Positions 54,101-64,000 of a stretch of DNA of 64,000 nt are shown here, piece after piece. The stretch comes from Kitagawia praeruptora. Its lineage: Eukaryota > Streptophyta > Magnoliopsida > Apiales > Apiaceae. Position numbers and translations under genes: made by a program. The notes under the pieces were generated by a model. That model worked only from the letters and a program-made list of their open reading frames with translations, had not been told where the DNA came from and did no database searches. Within the stretch, counting starts at the first letter, position 1. Every line of letters begins with the position of its first letter. Location of the stretch: the NCBI GenBank assembly GCA_037693485.1, contig CM075349.1:68675001-68739000 (forward strand), read 5' to 3'.

Positions 54101-55201
54101 GTTGAATATATATGGATCCATGGAGAACCATGTTACGTGGAGAACCGTGGAGAACCACTTAAAATGCATTAAAATTGCTTTATATATAAGGATCCCATCA
54201 AGGGTACCTTCACAAAAAATGCTTAAAATAATTGGCTCTATCCATAAAAAAAAAAAAAAAAAACTTGTCGTGGAAATGCGAAGCATTTAAGACAGTAAAC
54301 GGATGAGTTAGTTAGTCATGAGGGCCGAAGGCTCTCGACACACCCGTCAATCGTCTATTGCCTTTACCATTGATTGCCATTCCTTACAATTTTAGAATGA
54401 TAAAGGCGCGAAGCGCCGTACAAGAAGGTGCGAAGCACCGTTAACCAGTGAAATCCACTACCACGTCATCACGTGAACAGTGAATTTTTTTTTCTTTTTT
54501 TTTCTTTGACAAATGGATAGAGGGTAGAATTATAAGACTTTTTTGTAAAGGGGCCCCGCCATGGGCCTTATATAAAGGACAATTTTAATGCATTTTAAGT
54601 GGTTCTCCACGGTTCTCCACGTAAGATGGTTCTCCATAGAATGGGACTCTATATATGGATAAATCATATATGTTGATTATAGATTAATACACGCTTACCA
54701 ATAGAGAGAAAAGAGAAGAAATCCAGATGACAGAAAAACAGCCAAGAAATGAGTCTGCAACGATAGCTCCGAGGATTGGAAAAAGAGCAGTGCAGCCATT
54801 AACAATGTTAAAAATTTGAGCAGCATCGATACTCTTTACATTGAACTCCTCTATAAGATATACCATCAAATTCATTGTCCATCCTCCACCAGCAAGTGAC
54901 AAACCCCCCATGGTTGCTGCATCATTTAATTTCAGCACACAAAAATCAAGTAAATATATGTACACTCTTATATTAATTGCAACAATTTGAAGATATATCA
55001 GTAATGTATAGGAAAATAATTGCAGCATTTGAGAGGAGTTATGAAGTTGAAGAGCTTGAACTAAGAGCTAGCCTGAAAGAAAGAGAGGAGTGATGGACCT
55101 ATGATGAAGGGGAAGGTGATCCACCCGCCTCGTTTGCGAGTGGAGGCAGGGACTACTTGAGCTTCAGTACCGTCGTCTCCTGCAGCAACTGAAGCCTCCA
55201 T
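51175..55201 (-). CDS. NRT1/PTR family (NPF2, NAXT-like) transporter
   Basis: Four exons on the minus strand: 55201-55098, 54917-54699, 53895-53354, 52003-51175; GT-AG borders keep the frame; about 565 residues, normal for the family. NPF proteins are plasma-membrane or tonoplast carriers of nitrate, peptides, hormones or glucosinolates with 12 membrane spans. Signs: RKRGGWITFPFI and GGGWTMNLMVYLIEEFNVKSI at the N-terminus, LGVGGTRYTLGTMGANQFD before span 5, the family motif NFQIPAGSM after the central loop, and FHFPGQVSLYYQEFP near the C-terminus. The ExxER proton-coupling motif of many NPFs is not visible in the first span. The closest group I recognise is the NPF2 nitrate-excretion (NAXT) clade; substrate not provable. 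Intact in this reading. Introns 2 and 3 carry MITEs. Confidence 0.88.
52105..52310 (-). repeat. AATCGG-rich element, copy 1 (NPF intron 3)
   Basis: On the minus strand: GTTGCAGATTTCGGAAATCG, then many CGATTTATCG/AATCGGCGA units. A second copy in opposite orientation is at 56630-56825. Looks like a small hAT-like element with degenerate internal units. Confidence 0.6.
52637..52895. mobile_element. MITE family B, copy 1
   Basis: CTCCCTCAGTCTC to GAGACGGAGGGAG-type ends with TA duplications, 259 bp, AT-rich, no ORF. In NPF intron 3. Inverted relative to copy 2, 33 bp away. Confidence 0.85.
52929..53187. mobile_element. MITE family B, copy 2 (inverted)
   Basis: CTCCCTCCGTCTT to GAGACGGAGGGAG with TA on both sides, 259 bp. 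Its reverse complement matches copy 1 over its whole length (shared TATGTCGGGA, CATGAGTGATCTT, GGATTCGTATTTATGAGTAC). Confidence 0.85.
54102..54655. mobile_element. Element with 65-70-bp terminal inverted repeats (NPF intron 2)
   Basis: The left arm has GGAGAACC three times, then ACTTAAAATGCATTAAAATTG; the right arm is its near-exact complement. The middle has small hairpins GGCGCGAAGCGCC and GGTGCGAAGCACC (about 54405-54440) and an A-tract. Long TIRs suggest a Mutator-like MITE; the target duplication is unclear because flanks are TA repeats. Confidence 0.7.
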
Positions 55202-55312
55202 CGATCTTCTTTCTTCAACTCTAGAGCTCTTTTAATTCTTTTTCTTCTTTTTTGTTAAGTTACTAGCTCTATACTTCTGTCCAGCCAGCCCTCCATCCCT
55301 CCCTATATATTA

Positions 55313-55566
55313 CTCCCTCTGTCCCACCAGATTCTATACATTACTATTTGCATTCTGCTGGCACGCATTTTAAGGCTCTTATAAAGTATAGTTCCATAAC
55401 TTATTTTTAAAATTTTCTTTTTTTGTATAAAAATTTAACATACCTATTTTTATACAAAAAAAGAAGATTTGAAAAATAAGTTATGGAACTATCCTTAAAA
55501 TGTACCTTAAAATGCGTGCCAAATCCCCCGTCCCCCAATGTATACAAACTGCTGGGACAGAGGGAG
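55313..55566. mobile_element. Stowaway-like MITE, family A, copy 2
   Basis: CTCCCTCTGTCCC to GGGACAGAGGGAG with TA duplications, 254 bp. About 110 bp upstream of the NPF start codon, so inside its promoter. Confidence 0.85.
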
Positions 55567-55635
55567 TAAGATATACTGTACATCATTGTCTAATAATTAT
55601 GGATATATAATATAATAGTCGTTACTTATTAACTA

Positions 55636-55890
55636 CTCCCTCTATGTCATATTGTTTTTCTCGTTTGATATGTTGGCACTGTTCATAATAAGAGACAAAT
55701 TACTAATTTACTGTTTAATCTATAAAACTAAAAATAATCATGAGTGATTTTGTTGGATTCATATTTATGAATACTTTAATACATTGAAGTTTTTATATTG
55801 AATATTAATACGAAATTAAAAATATTAACAATTGAAAGTATACATTGACAAACGTGTCCAAGAGAAATGGAAAAAGTTTTTTTGGGACGT
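55636..55890. mobile_element. MITE family B, copy 3 (right end lost)
   Basis: Starts TA|CTCCCTCTATGTC and follows family B (TGATATGTTGGCACTGTTCA, CATGAGTGATTTTGTTGGAT) until about 55890, where the GAGGGAG end is replaced by unrelated sequence. Confidence 0.75.
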
Positions 55891-56032
55891 TTACTCGTTA
55901 GTCTTTCATTTTATTTTTTAACCATTACTCATCTGTCTTGCAGCCTGTTTTTACGTTAAAAATTATTTACGCACTCTTAGCTAGCTACTTGCACAGCTGG
56001 TAGAAGGAAAATATTGGATATTTATTTATGGG

Positions 56033-56382
56033 GAACGGTCCCGGCAAACATTTGCCAGGGAACTGTTTCCCAACATATGGTTTCTGGACAGTTGGATCAA
56101 CGTTCTTGATTTAAAAAAAAAATTACACCGTACCGCAGAAATTTTCCGCGGTACGGAGTAATTACAAAATTGCCCTCACTGTTCACGTACCGCAGAAAGT
56201 TTCTGCGGTACGGTGAACAGTAAATTTTTGATGTGAAAACAGGGGGCATTTTTGTAATTACTCCGTACCGCGGAAAGTTTCTGCGGTACGGTGTAATTTT
56301 TTTTTTTAAATCAGGACCGTTGGATTCCAGAAACCATATGTTGGAAAACAATTCCCTGGCAAATGTTTGCCGGGGACCGTTC
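56033..56382. mobile_element. 350-bp foldback with nested GTACCGC hairpins
   Basis: The arms (GAACGGTCCCGGCAAACATT and its complement) extend about 150 bp each, nearly to the centre. Nested inside are three smaller palindromes, each GTACCGC...GCGGTAC (56145-56155 and 56145-56160 region, 56191-56211, 56265-56290). Non-coding. No clean target duplication seen. Confidence 0.8.
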
Positions 56383-56629
56383 ACCTTTATTTATTCATAC
56401 ATGCAAGTGTAACAAGTTTGTAACATGCTTCGTGGTCCACTCTCATCATCAAGAAAGTGAATTTGTGAAAGTGAAATTGTGAACCAGTATGGACTATGGA
56501 GTCAAGTCACCACAAATACCCTGCAATCCACTAGTAGAGCTGGTCAACTTGTAATGAAATAGACACAGATTCTTTTCCGGTGAGAAATCCAATAGTTGAT
56601 CAAAAATAAAACAGATGACTACTGACCAG

Positions 56630-56825
56630 TGTTGCAGATTTCGGAAATCGGAATTATTCGGTTGAGGTACCGATTTACGATTTATCGGGTGATTCGATTG
56701 AAAAATCGGCGATTTATCGGCGATTTTTGCAAAATCGGCCAAATCGGTTCCAAAATTTTGACCGATTTTTGGACGATTTATCGACGATTTTTTAAAAATT
56801 GACCGATTTTTATAACAGAGCTGAC
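56630..56825 (+). repeat. AATCGG-rich element, copy 2
   Basis: GTTGCAGATTTCGGAAATCG, then CGATTTATCGG units, ending near ACCGATTTTTATAACA. Matches 52105-52310 in opposite orientation. Confidence 0.6.
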
Positions 56826-56829
56826 TAGT

Positions 56830-57100
56830 CATAATTTATCAGATTTATATACATGATCATTTAAAGTCTTATAAATACACATATTAACTTTGATATTTTA
56901 ATACCATCTTTTAACTTTGATATTTTAATAAGATTATTATTATTATTTTATGTGCTCCCGTTCACGCTTTTGTACATTGATCATACAGTCTCGTGTCAAA
57001 AAAAATTTGATCATACAAACCAAAAACTGCATATTAATAAAGAAAGAACGATATAAATACCTCATTTTTTAATAAAACTGACGAGAATAACACAAATCAT
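56830..57100. other. AT-rich spacer
   Basis: No gene or clear repeat, except a short direct repeat of TTTGATATTTTAATA (56887 and 56917). Confidence 0.45.
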
Positions 57101-57103
57101 GGA

Positions 57104-57358
57104 CGATGGCCATAAATATCCTTCTATTACGCATTTGGTAAAGGAGTAATAGATTTTATACATATTACGCATTTGGAAGATGGGTAATAGACTTGTCAGT
57201 GAAGCCTATTGCGCATTTGGAAAATGAGTAACCCTTATTACCCCTTCTCCAAATGCGTAATAGATAAAAAATCTATACTAGTTACCCCAATATCAAATGC
57301 GTAACCCTATTACTCTCATATGAAATGCGTAATAGACGGGTATTTATGGTCTTCATCA
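57104..57358. repeat. Foldback built from ATTACGCATTTGG units
   Basis: Three forward units (about 57126, 57159, 57208: ATTACGCATTTGG, one as ATTGCGCATTTGG) are followed by three reverse units (CAAATGCGTAAT type near 57250, 57294, 57322). Outer ends GATGGCCATAAATATCC and its near-complement close the foldback. No ORF. Confidence 0.75.
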
Positions 57359-57608
57359 ATAATTTGGAGTATTCTTGTTATGTAATATAGCTTTTTGGGC
57401 ATTGTTGGTCAAAACTCATTAATAAATCATCACTTAAATAAGTCCGATTCCACGCACAGTACGTTATTTAATCATTTATATAGTCAAGAGTTGGTGAAAC
57501 TTGATAGCAATCATTTAAATTATACAACAATTTTGACCATTTTTTTTTAACTTTTGTCCGTATACGATACTCCATATACCCTTGTCCTCCATTACCTGTT
57601 ATGATATC

Positions 57609-58098
57609 TGTTGGATATTTTAATGTAATTGGATTAACTAGTTGATCAATGTAATTATAATGTTACATCGAACAAGTCGGGAGAGTGCGAAGTGCATGCT
57701 TTGTTCGAGTTTGTTATGATTTCAGTATTATTGCTTATGAGGCATGTCCATTTGCATCAGACACACCTGTTGGGATAAGCTTATGAGGCATGTCCATTGA
57801 CATCAGATACACCTGTTGGGATAAGATATGTCTATTACCATTAGACATGACTATTAGAATGAGGTGTGACTGTTGGGAAAAGATTGAGATGTGTCTCTTG
57901 GCAAAAGACACATCTGTTGACATCTATAAATAGATGTTGCATTGATCATTTTCAGAGATAAGTTCATTTGAAATTCACAACAAAACACATTCTCTCTTCT
58001 TGCAGAATTTCTGACTTTATCCGATTCAATTATTTGGGTGAACCACAAATAACTTCAATCTGAAAGTGTTCACACGACTTCAGAAAAATCCAAGTAAT
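57609..58098 (+). repeat. 5' LTR of Copia-3
   Basis: TGTTGGATATTTTAATG...CAAGTAAT, 490 bp. TATAAATA at 57925-57932. A 46-bp unit (GCTTATGAGGCATGTCCATT...) is tandemly repeated at about 57730 and 57776. Similarity to the 3' LTR stops after CAAGTAAT, so the LTR lacks the usual CA end. Confidence 0.85.
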
Positions 58099-58142
58099 TA
58101 CCATATTTCCCCAATAAAGATTGAAGTTAATTGTTTCTAAAG

Positions 58143-59036
58143 ATGACGAACGGAGAATCTACAAAAGATATGATAAGCAAGTTTGCAAAATTGGACAAGT
58201 TTGAGGGTCAGGATTTTAGAAGATGGCAGAAGAAGATGCATTTTTTGTTGATCACGCTGAAAGTTGTGTATGTTCTGAGTACCCTCATGCCAGAAGTGAT
58301 TGATAATGAAACCGCTGAACAGACAAGGAACCGCTGCAAATGGGAAAATGATGACTACATCTACCGCGGTCACATCTTAAATGGTATGTCTGATTCCCTT
58401 TTCGATGTATATCAAAATGTCGAGTCAGCGAAAGAATTGTGGGATTCTCTTGAATCCAAGTACATGGCAGAAGATGCTTCTAGTAAGAAGTTTTTGGTCA
58501 GTAATTTTATGAATTATAAAATGATCGATTCTAGACCGGTGATGGAACAATACAATGAATTGCTAAGGATTCTGGGACAGTTTGTTCAACACAATCTGAA
58601 GATGGATGAATCTATCTCTGTTTTTGGTGTTATAGACAAACTGCCACCATCATGGAAGGATTTTAAACACACCTTGAAACATAATAAAGATGAGATGACG
58701 TTGGTTGAACTTGGAAGTACTTCAGAATTGAAGAGGCTTTGAGGACTCAAGAAATTGAGAATAATCCTAAGGGCAAGAACCAAGTCGGTAACTCTTCTGT
58801 GAATATGGTTGAAGATGGTGGATCTTCTAAGAATTCCAAGAATGGCAAGGGTGATAAACGGAAGTTTAAAGGAAACAACAACAACTCTTCCAACAAAAGC
58901 CTAAGATGGCATGTTGGAAGTGTGGCAAACCTGAACATTTTAAGAAGGATTGTCGAGTTGGTAAAGGCAAGCAAGAAAAGCAAAATGCTGGTCCAAGTGG
59001 ATCCAAAGATCCAGAAAAGTAACAAGGTCAGATTTT
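58143..59036 (+). pseudogene. Copia-3 Gag
   Basis: ATG only 44 nt after the LTR. The first frame to 58742 is a UBN2 Gag domain (FEGQDFRRWQKKMHFLL, AKELWDSLESKYM, MEQYNELLRILGQF). A frameshift near 58735 moves to a second frame (TQEIENNPKGKNQVG); a second shift near 58900 puts the zinc knuckle CWKCGKPEHFKKDC (about 58910-58955) in a third frame. Particle protein of the element, broken here. Confidence 0.82.
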
Positions 59037-59037
59037 A

Positions 59038-59889
59038 ATGCAAAATTGTAATTCTGGTCAGAATTATGTATCACTAATATCTGAGGCATTTTATGTGCAG
59101 GATGATAATGTTGCTTGGTGGATTGATTCAGGAGCAACGAGTCATGTATGTAAAGATTTTCGTTGGTTCATAGACTTTCAACCAATCGAAGATGGATCTA
59201 TCTTAAAGATGGGAAACGTTGCAACTGAACCGATCAAAGGACTAGGAAATGTCAAGTTGATTTTTACTTCTGGAAAATGTATATTATTAAATAAAGTGTT
59301 GTATGTTCCTGGGATTCGAAAGAATCTCTTGTCTGGTGTTGTAATGAACAATTGTGGATATAAACAAGTTTATGAAAGTGACAAGTATATTTTGTCAAAA
59401 CATGACACTTTTGTTGGCTGTGGCTACTTATGTAATGGTATGTTTATGTTGAATGTAAATACTCCTTTTAATGATGATTCTGCTTGCATGGCTTCTACTA
59501 GTACTAGCAATAATTTGAACAAATCAAAATTATGGCATGCTAGACTAGGACATGTACATTATAAAAGAATAAAGGATATGTCTAAAATGAGTATCATACC
59601 TGCTATTGATTTAAACTATGAAAAATGTAAAACATGCATGTTAACAAAGATAACTAGAAAGCCCTTTAAGGAGGTTAATAGGGTGTCTGATGTATTAGAA
59701 CTAATACATAGTGATTTATGTGATTTTCACTCTACACCATCATTAGGAAGTAAAAAATATGTAGTTACTTTTATTGATGATGCTTCTAGATATTGTTATG
59801 TATATTTACTGCATGCAAAGGATGAAGCTCTTGATTTCTTTAAAATATATAAAGAAGAAGCAGAGCTACATCAGAGTTACCATGATTAA
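59038..59889 (+). pseudogene. Copia-3 protease and integrase N-part
   Basis: 283 codons. Protease WWIDSGATSHVCKD at about residue 27 with the DSG catalytic motif; GAG-pre-integrase with WHARLGHVHYKRI and CKTCMLTKITRK (about 165-205); first integrase Asp in HSDLCDFH (about 225). Frame lost near 59880 within the integrase core. Confidence 0.85.
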
Positions 59890-60964
59890 AAATCTACGTA
59901 CTGATAGAGGAGGTGAGTATTATGATCCGGTATACTTTCGATCTACTGGTATAATACATCAAACCACGGCTCCTTATACACCACAACAAAATGGTGTGGC
60001 TGAAAGAAAGAATATGACTTTGAAAGAAATGGTTAATTCCTTGTTATCCTACTCGGGTTTGAGTGAGGATTTTTGGGGTGAGGCTATGTTAACAGCCTGT
60101 TATTTATTGAATCAAATTCCTAGTAAGAGGAATAAGATTACCCCTTATGAACTTTGGTATAAAGAGTCACCAAAATTGAGTTTTCTGAGAGTTTGGGGAT
60201 GTAGAGCAGTTGTAAGACTCACTGAACCCAAAAGAAAAAACTTGGGTGAACGAGGTATAGATTGTATCTTTGTCGGTTATGCTGAGCATTCCGTCGCATA
60301 TAGATTCTACGTGTTAGAATCTAATGACTATGTGTCTGTGAACTCGATTATCGAGTCAAGAGATGCTATATTTGATGAAAACAGATTTACATCTATACCT
60401 AGACCAAGGGACATGCTACATAATTCTTCTAGTAGGAACTCTGTTTCTACTGAAGATGTTCATGGACCGTCTGAACCAAGGAGAACCACTAGAGCTAGAA
60501 AAGCAAAGTCTTTTGGAGATGATTTTCATCTTTATCTAGTTGAAGGTTCTAGAGATAAAATTGAATATCAATACCAATATTGTTTTGTTATTGAGGAGGA
60601 TCCAAATACTTTTATTGAAGCAATGACATCAAGGGATGTTGCATTCTGGAAAGAAGCTATCCAGGATGAAATGGATTCTATCATGAATAATAATACATGG
60701 GAATTGAGTGATCTGCCCCCTGGCTGTAAAGCATTGGGAAACAGATGGATCTTCAAAAGGAAAATGAAGGTGGATGGTACAATAGATAAGTTTAAATCCA
60801 GATTGGTTAACCAAGGCTTTAGACAAAAAGAAGGGATTGATTATTTTGATACTTATGCTCCTGTTGCTAGGACTTCCACTATTAGGTTGTTAATAGCACT
60901 TGCTGCTATACACAACCTTGTCATTCATCAAATGGATGTGAAAACCTGCATTCTTCAATGGTGA
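59774..60964 (+). pseudogene. Copia-3 integrase C-part and RT start
   Basis: After the frameshift, integrase continues with LRTDRGGEY (second Asp) and GVAERKN (Glu), then LWYKESPKLSFLRVWGC and the linker. RT starts at WKEAIQDEMDSI and runs to QMDVKT. An extra C near 60948 shifts the frame, giving an early stop at 60962. Confidence 0.82.
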
Positions 60965-60983
60965 ATTAGATGAAGAGATTTAT

Positions 60984-62089
60984 ATGAAACACCCCGAAGG
61001 GTTTGTTATGCCTGGTTGTGAGAACAAGGTGTGTAAATTGAAGAAATCAATTTATGGTCTAAAACAAGCACCGAAGGATTGGCATGATAAATTTGATAAT
61101 GTGGTCTTGTCTAATGGTTATTTTCTTAACCAAGCAGACAAGTGTGTATATAGCAAATTTGATGCTTCTGGTAAAGGAGTTATAATTTGTTTATATGTGG
61201 ATGACATGTTGATTTTTAGCATTGACCAAAATCAAGTGGATAAAACCAAGAAGTTCTTGTCATCTAATTTTGATATGAAAGACATGGGGGAGGCTGAGGT
61301 GATTCTTGGTATAAGGATCAAGCGTGAGAACAATGGTATTTAACTTTAAGGATTGTTCTCCCGTTAACACTCCTCTTGATCCTAGTATTAAACTCCTACC
61401 TAATACAGGTGTTGCAGTATCTCAACTGGAATACTCAAGGGCTATTGGTAGTCTCATGTATGCCATGATAAGCACTAGGCCAGATATTGCCTATGCTGTT
61501 GGAAATCTTAGTAGGTATACTAGCAAACCAAGTTCACATCATTGGCAAGCCTTAAGCCGAGTGTTCAAGTACATGAAAGGAACCATGGATTATGGATTAT
61601 GGATTTCCTTCGGTGATTGAAGGTCATTCAGATGCAAGTTGGATTTCCAATAAGGAAGATCATTCATCCACAAGTGGATGGGTATTCCTTCTTGGGGGAG
61701 GTGCTATCTCTTGGGCATCAAAGAAACATAGTTGCATTTCTGATTCAACGATGGAATCTGAATTTGTGGCATTATCAGCGGCTGGTAAAGAAGCTGAATG
61801 GCTAAGAAATCTGATTTATGAGATTCCATTGTGGCCTAAACCGATATCACCCATATCTATCAGATGTGATAGTGAGTCTGCCTTGGCTAATGCTTATAGA
61901 CAAGTGTTCAAAGGCAAGTCTAGACACTTAGGTGTTAGACACAGCATGATTCGTGAGCTTATCACGCATGGTGTTATATCAGTGGAGTTTATAAGAACTC
62001 AACATAATTTAGCCGATCATCTAACCAAAAGGTTGAGTAGAGATCTTGTGCACAAGTCGGCTATGGGGATGGGATTAAAGTCCATCTAA
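60984..62089 (+). pseudogene. Copia-3 RT end and RNase H
   Basis: Three overlapping pieces. 60984-61343: IYGLKQAPKDWH and the catalytic YVDDML. A deletion follows near 61340, removing the part between the RT thumb entry and the DCSPVNTPLDP block. 61345-61620: IGSLMYAMISTRPDIAYAVG. A slip in a repeated ATGGATT tract near 61590 shifts the frame. 61592-62089: RNase H with GHSDASW, STMESEFVAL and CDSESA, ending with HNLADHLTK. Confidence 0.82.
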
Positions 62090-62608
62090 AATTCTCTCAT
62101 GTTGAGATACCCAATTCCCACCTAATATGACATTAGGTGTTGAATTCAATGTGGAAATCTTAACATCTAGATATTGTAACACATTAGTATTGTCATCCCA
62201 AGGTATGTGTTCAGACCTGCAAGTTAAGGAGGTTGAAGTTTATCTTCTTAATAGTTCTTTTGAAAAATTGCATATGCAGGTGCGAGAGTAAAAGAACTAC
62301 CTATATGAGCATGAAGTTTAGCCGCTTCAAGAAGCTTGGACTTGGCTTTGATATGCTTAAGAAGGATTAGGACACTAGGCTAGTAAAATATAGTGTCGAG
62401 TAAGAACATTTGAAAATGTAAATTTATGTGTATATTATCTTCATGTATTCACTATGAATAGTAGAGGTTCAATCCATAGTGATACCTTGATATTCGAATA
62501 TTTGAAATGTGTAATATACTAATGTGAAATTCAATCGTCACGATATTTCATTTATGCATAAGTTTGTTATTTGTTGTGATTTTGTTTAGTTAATCATGGA
62601 TTACGCTA

Positions 62609-62622
62609 AAATGGGGGAGGAT
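62609..62622 (+). other. Copia-3 polypurine tract
   Basis: AAAATGGGGGAGGAT lies directly before the 3' LTR. Confidence 0.75.
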
Positions 62623-63112
62623 TGTTGGATATTTTAGTGTAATTGGATTGACTAGTTGATCAATGTAATCGTAATGTTACATCGAACAAGTCGGGAGAGT
62701 GCGGAGTGCACGCTTTGTTCGAGTTTGTTATGATTTCAGTATTATTGCTTATGAGGCATGTCCATTGGCATCAGACACACCTGTTGGGATAAGCTTATGA
62801 GGCATGTCCATTGACATCAGACACACCTGTTGGGATAAGATATGTCTATTAGCATTAGACATGACTATTAGAATGAGGTGTGACTGTTGGGAAAAGACTG
62901 AGATGTGTCTCTTGGCAAAACACACATATGTTGACATCTATAAATAGGTGTTGCATTGATCATTTTCAGAGATAAGTTCATTTGAAATTCACAACAAAAT
63001 ACATTCTCTCTTCTTGCAGAATTTCTGACTTTATCCGATTAAATTATTTTGGTGAACCACAAATAACTTCAATCTGAAAGTGTTCACACGACTTCAGAAA
63101 AATTCAAGTAAT
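62623..63112 (+). repeat. 3' LTR of Copia-3
   Basis: TGTTGGATATTTTAGTG...CAAGTAAT, 490 bp, same length as the 5' LTR. Most of the differences between the two are A/G or C/T transitions. Confidence 0.88.
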
Positions 63113-63526
63113 ATAGGAGATCAAATTCACGCTCACCAAAAACAATGTCATTTTTCTAGTCCAATTGTTTGGGTTTATGTTCCTTTCCAAAATTGTGAAT
63201 TCAATTTAGGAAATTCACAAATAAGTATGATTTGAATCAAACTTCAAAAATTCCCTTCATTTCATTTTAATTTAAGTGCCATTTTTATATTTTCAAGATA
63301 AATAAATTTTCTTTTCACCTAAATACCCTTGATTACAATTATAATATTAAATGTACTTTTTCTCAAAATATTAATATTAAATAGGGATAGGTTAAGGATA
63401 AAGTTGAAAAATAAAATTACAATAGTGATAAAGAAATTTAACGGGTTTACAAGATAATACTGTAATATGATATTGTTAACTTTTAATCAATATAATTCTA
63501 ATGATGGCTAGTGAAGAACTTAATCA

Positions 63527-63672
63527 AATTACACCAATTACCCTTTCAAATTATATTTTACAACTTATTTTACATAGGGTTTTTTGTCTTTTTACTTTTA
63601 AATTACACCAATTATCCTTTCAAACAATATTTCGTAACTTATTTTACATGGGGTTTTTAGTCTTTTTACTTT
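63527..63672 (+). repeat. 73-bp tandem duplication
   Basis: AAATTACACCAATTACCCTT at 63527 and AAATTACACCAATTATCCTT at 63600; the units end CTTTTTACTTTTA. An open frame here is a by-product of the duplication. Confidence 0.8.
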
Positions 63673-63739
63673 TATTTTTTTTTGTACCGATGGAACCATG
63701 GCCCATAATAATTTACATATGTTTATTCCAGGCAGTCAC

Positions 63740-63829
63740 AAAAACCCTCGCACTTCTCTATTCTCTTAAATCTTCACACATACTGACACACTTGCAATAT
63801 TTACCTCTGAAGAATTGGGCAAAAAGGTG
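63740..63829 (+). other. Possible 5' UTR exon of a gene beyond the window
   Basis: A C-rich leader-like stretch (ACTTCTCTATTCTCTTAAAT, then CACACA) ends in AAAAAG|GTGAGACC, a good splice donor at 63830. The following 170 bp is T-rich like an intron. No coding sequence, so this is a weak call. Confidence 0.25.
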
Positions 63830-64000
63830 AGACCTTTCTGAATGAAACACAAGATTCTTGATTATTAAGTCATGGGTTTTGTTGGGTTTGATTTCTTTCT
63901 TATGGGGTTGATTACTAATTGTTGATTCTTGGTCTTCAATAATTTTTGTAATTTGAATTCTACATATGTATTGGTTGATTGTGAGATTTAAGTCAATTTA

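Larger units (their letters stand above)
57609..63112 (+). mobile_element. Copia-3: Ty1/copia element with two LTRs
   Basis: 5.5 kb: LTR, gag, protease, integrase, RT, RNase H, polypurine tract, LTR. Frames are broken several times, so it is not autonomous. LTRs differ by about 16 substitutions over 490 bp (hand count). No clean 5-bp duplication seen at the ends (ATATC before, ATAGG after). Confidence 0.9.

Noticed and set aside
56097..56384. 95-codon antisense frame in the foldback
   Set aside because: Its repeated YRRNF(P/L)RYG pattern is just the translation of the nested GTACCGC hairpins.
63501..63830. 109-codon open frame near the right end
   Set aside because: Most of it lies in a 73-bp tandem duplication and T-rich sequence; its hydrophobic translation is a base-composition effect.

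Overview
Plant nuclear DNA, almost certainly a dicot. Spliced multi-exon genes, an NRT1/PTR-family transporter, plant Ty1/copia and Ty3/gypsy lineages (Sirevirus, Tat, Athila, Tekay/Del), Helitrons and CTCCCTCCGTCCC-type MITEs all point that way. An Apiaceae-like species is only my guess from the style of the retroelement proteins. About two thirds of the window is transposable elements. Only two host genes are clear. Exon edges and element borders were read by eye and may be off by 1-2 bases.

Layout. 1-5.8 kb: a minus-strand Sirevirus-like copia remnant, cut on the left by the end of a Tekay-type LTR and on the right by a probable Helitron (about 3743-5499), then a piece of copia LTR. 5.8-12.9 kb: a plus-strand Tat-lineage gypsy element (LTR, gag-protease, pol with a second RNase H), truncated inside integrase. 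12.9-18.05 kb: a minus-strand Athila element, also truncated, joined head-on to it. 18-20.9 kb: small repeats. 20.95-36.67 kb: one Tekay-type solo LTR (target duplication ATAAA), split by a 12.1-kb plus-strand Sirevirus (24127-36237, target duplication TATGT) with gag, pol and a long env-position ORF that has its own promoter-like leader. 37-41.7 kb: AT-rich repeats and a minus-strand tandem double Helitron (38571-41667) ending about 150 bp before a gene.

Host genes. 41817-50541 (+) is a 13-exon gene for a protein of about 1,295 residues; it contains an in-frame 282-codon tandem duplication and a tandemly duplicated exon pair. 51175-55201 (-) is a four-exon NPF2-like (NAXT-type) transporter, convergent with the first gene; its introns hold several MITEs, two of them as a 0.55-kb inverted pair. 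55.3-57.4 kb holds more foldback elements. 57.6-63.1 kb is a third copia element with both LTRs (about 97% identical by hand count) and several frameshifts. 63.1-64 kb is flank with a possible first exon of a gene continuing out of the window.

Main unusual signals. (1) The Sirevirus lacks a 5' LTR; its left end is a perfect 34-bp-arm palindrome of the last 34 nt of U5, yet it is flanked by a clean 5-bp target duplication. (2) The same element carries 27 plus-strand copies of AAACTCTG in LTR, spacer and all three codon phases of its genes. (3) The Tat element has an unrelated case: the palindrome AGGGCGCGCCCT and close variants scattered over LTR and coding sequence in all three phases. (4) The Sirevirus gag and pol frames cannot be joined by a simple frameshift, and the junction looks like a 3' splice site.
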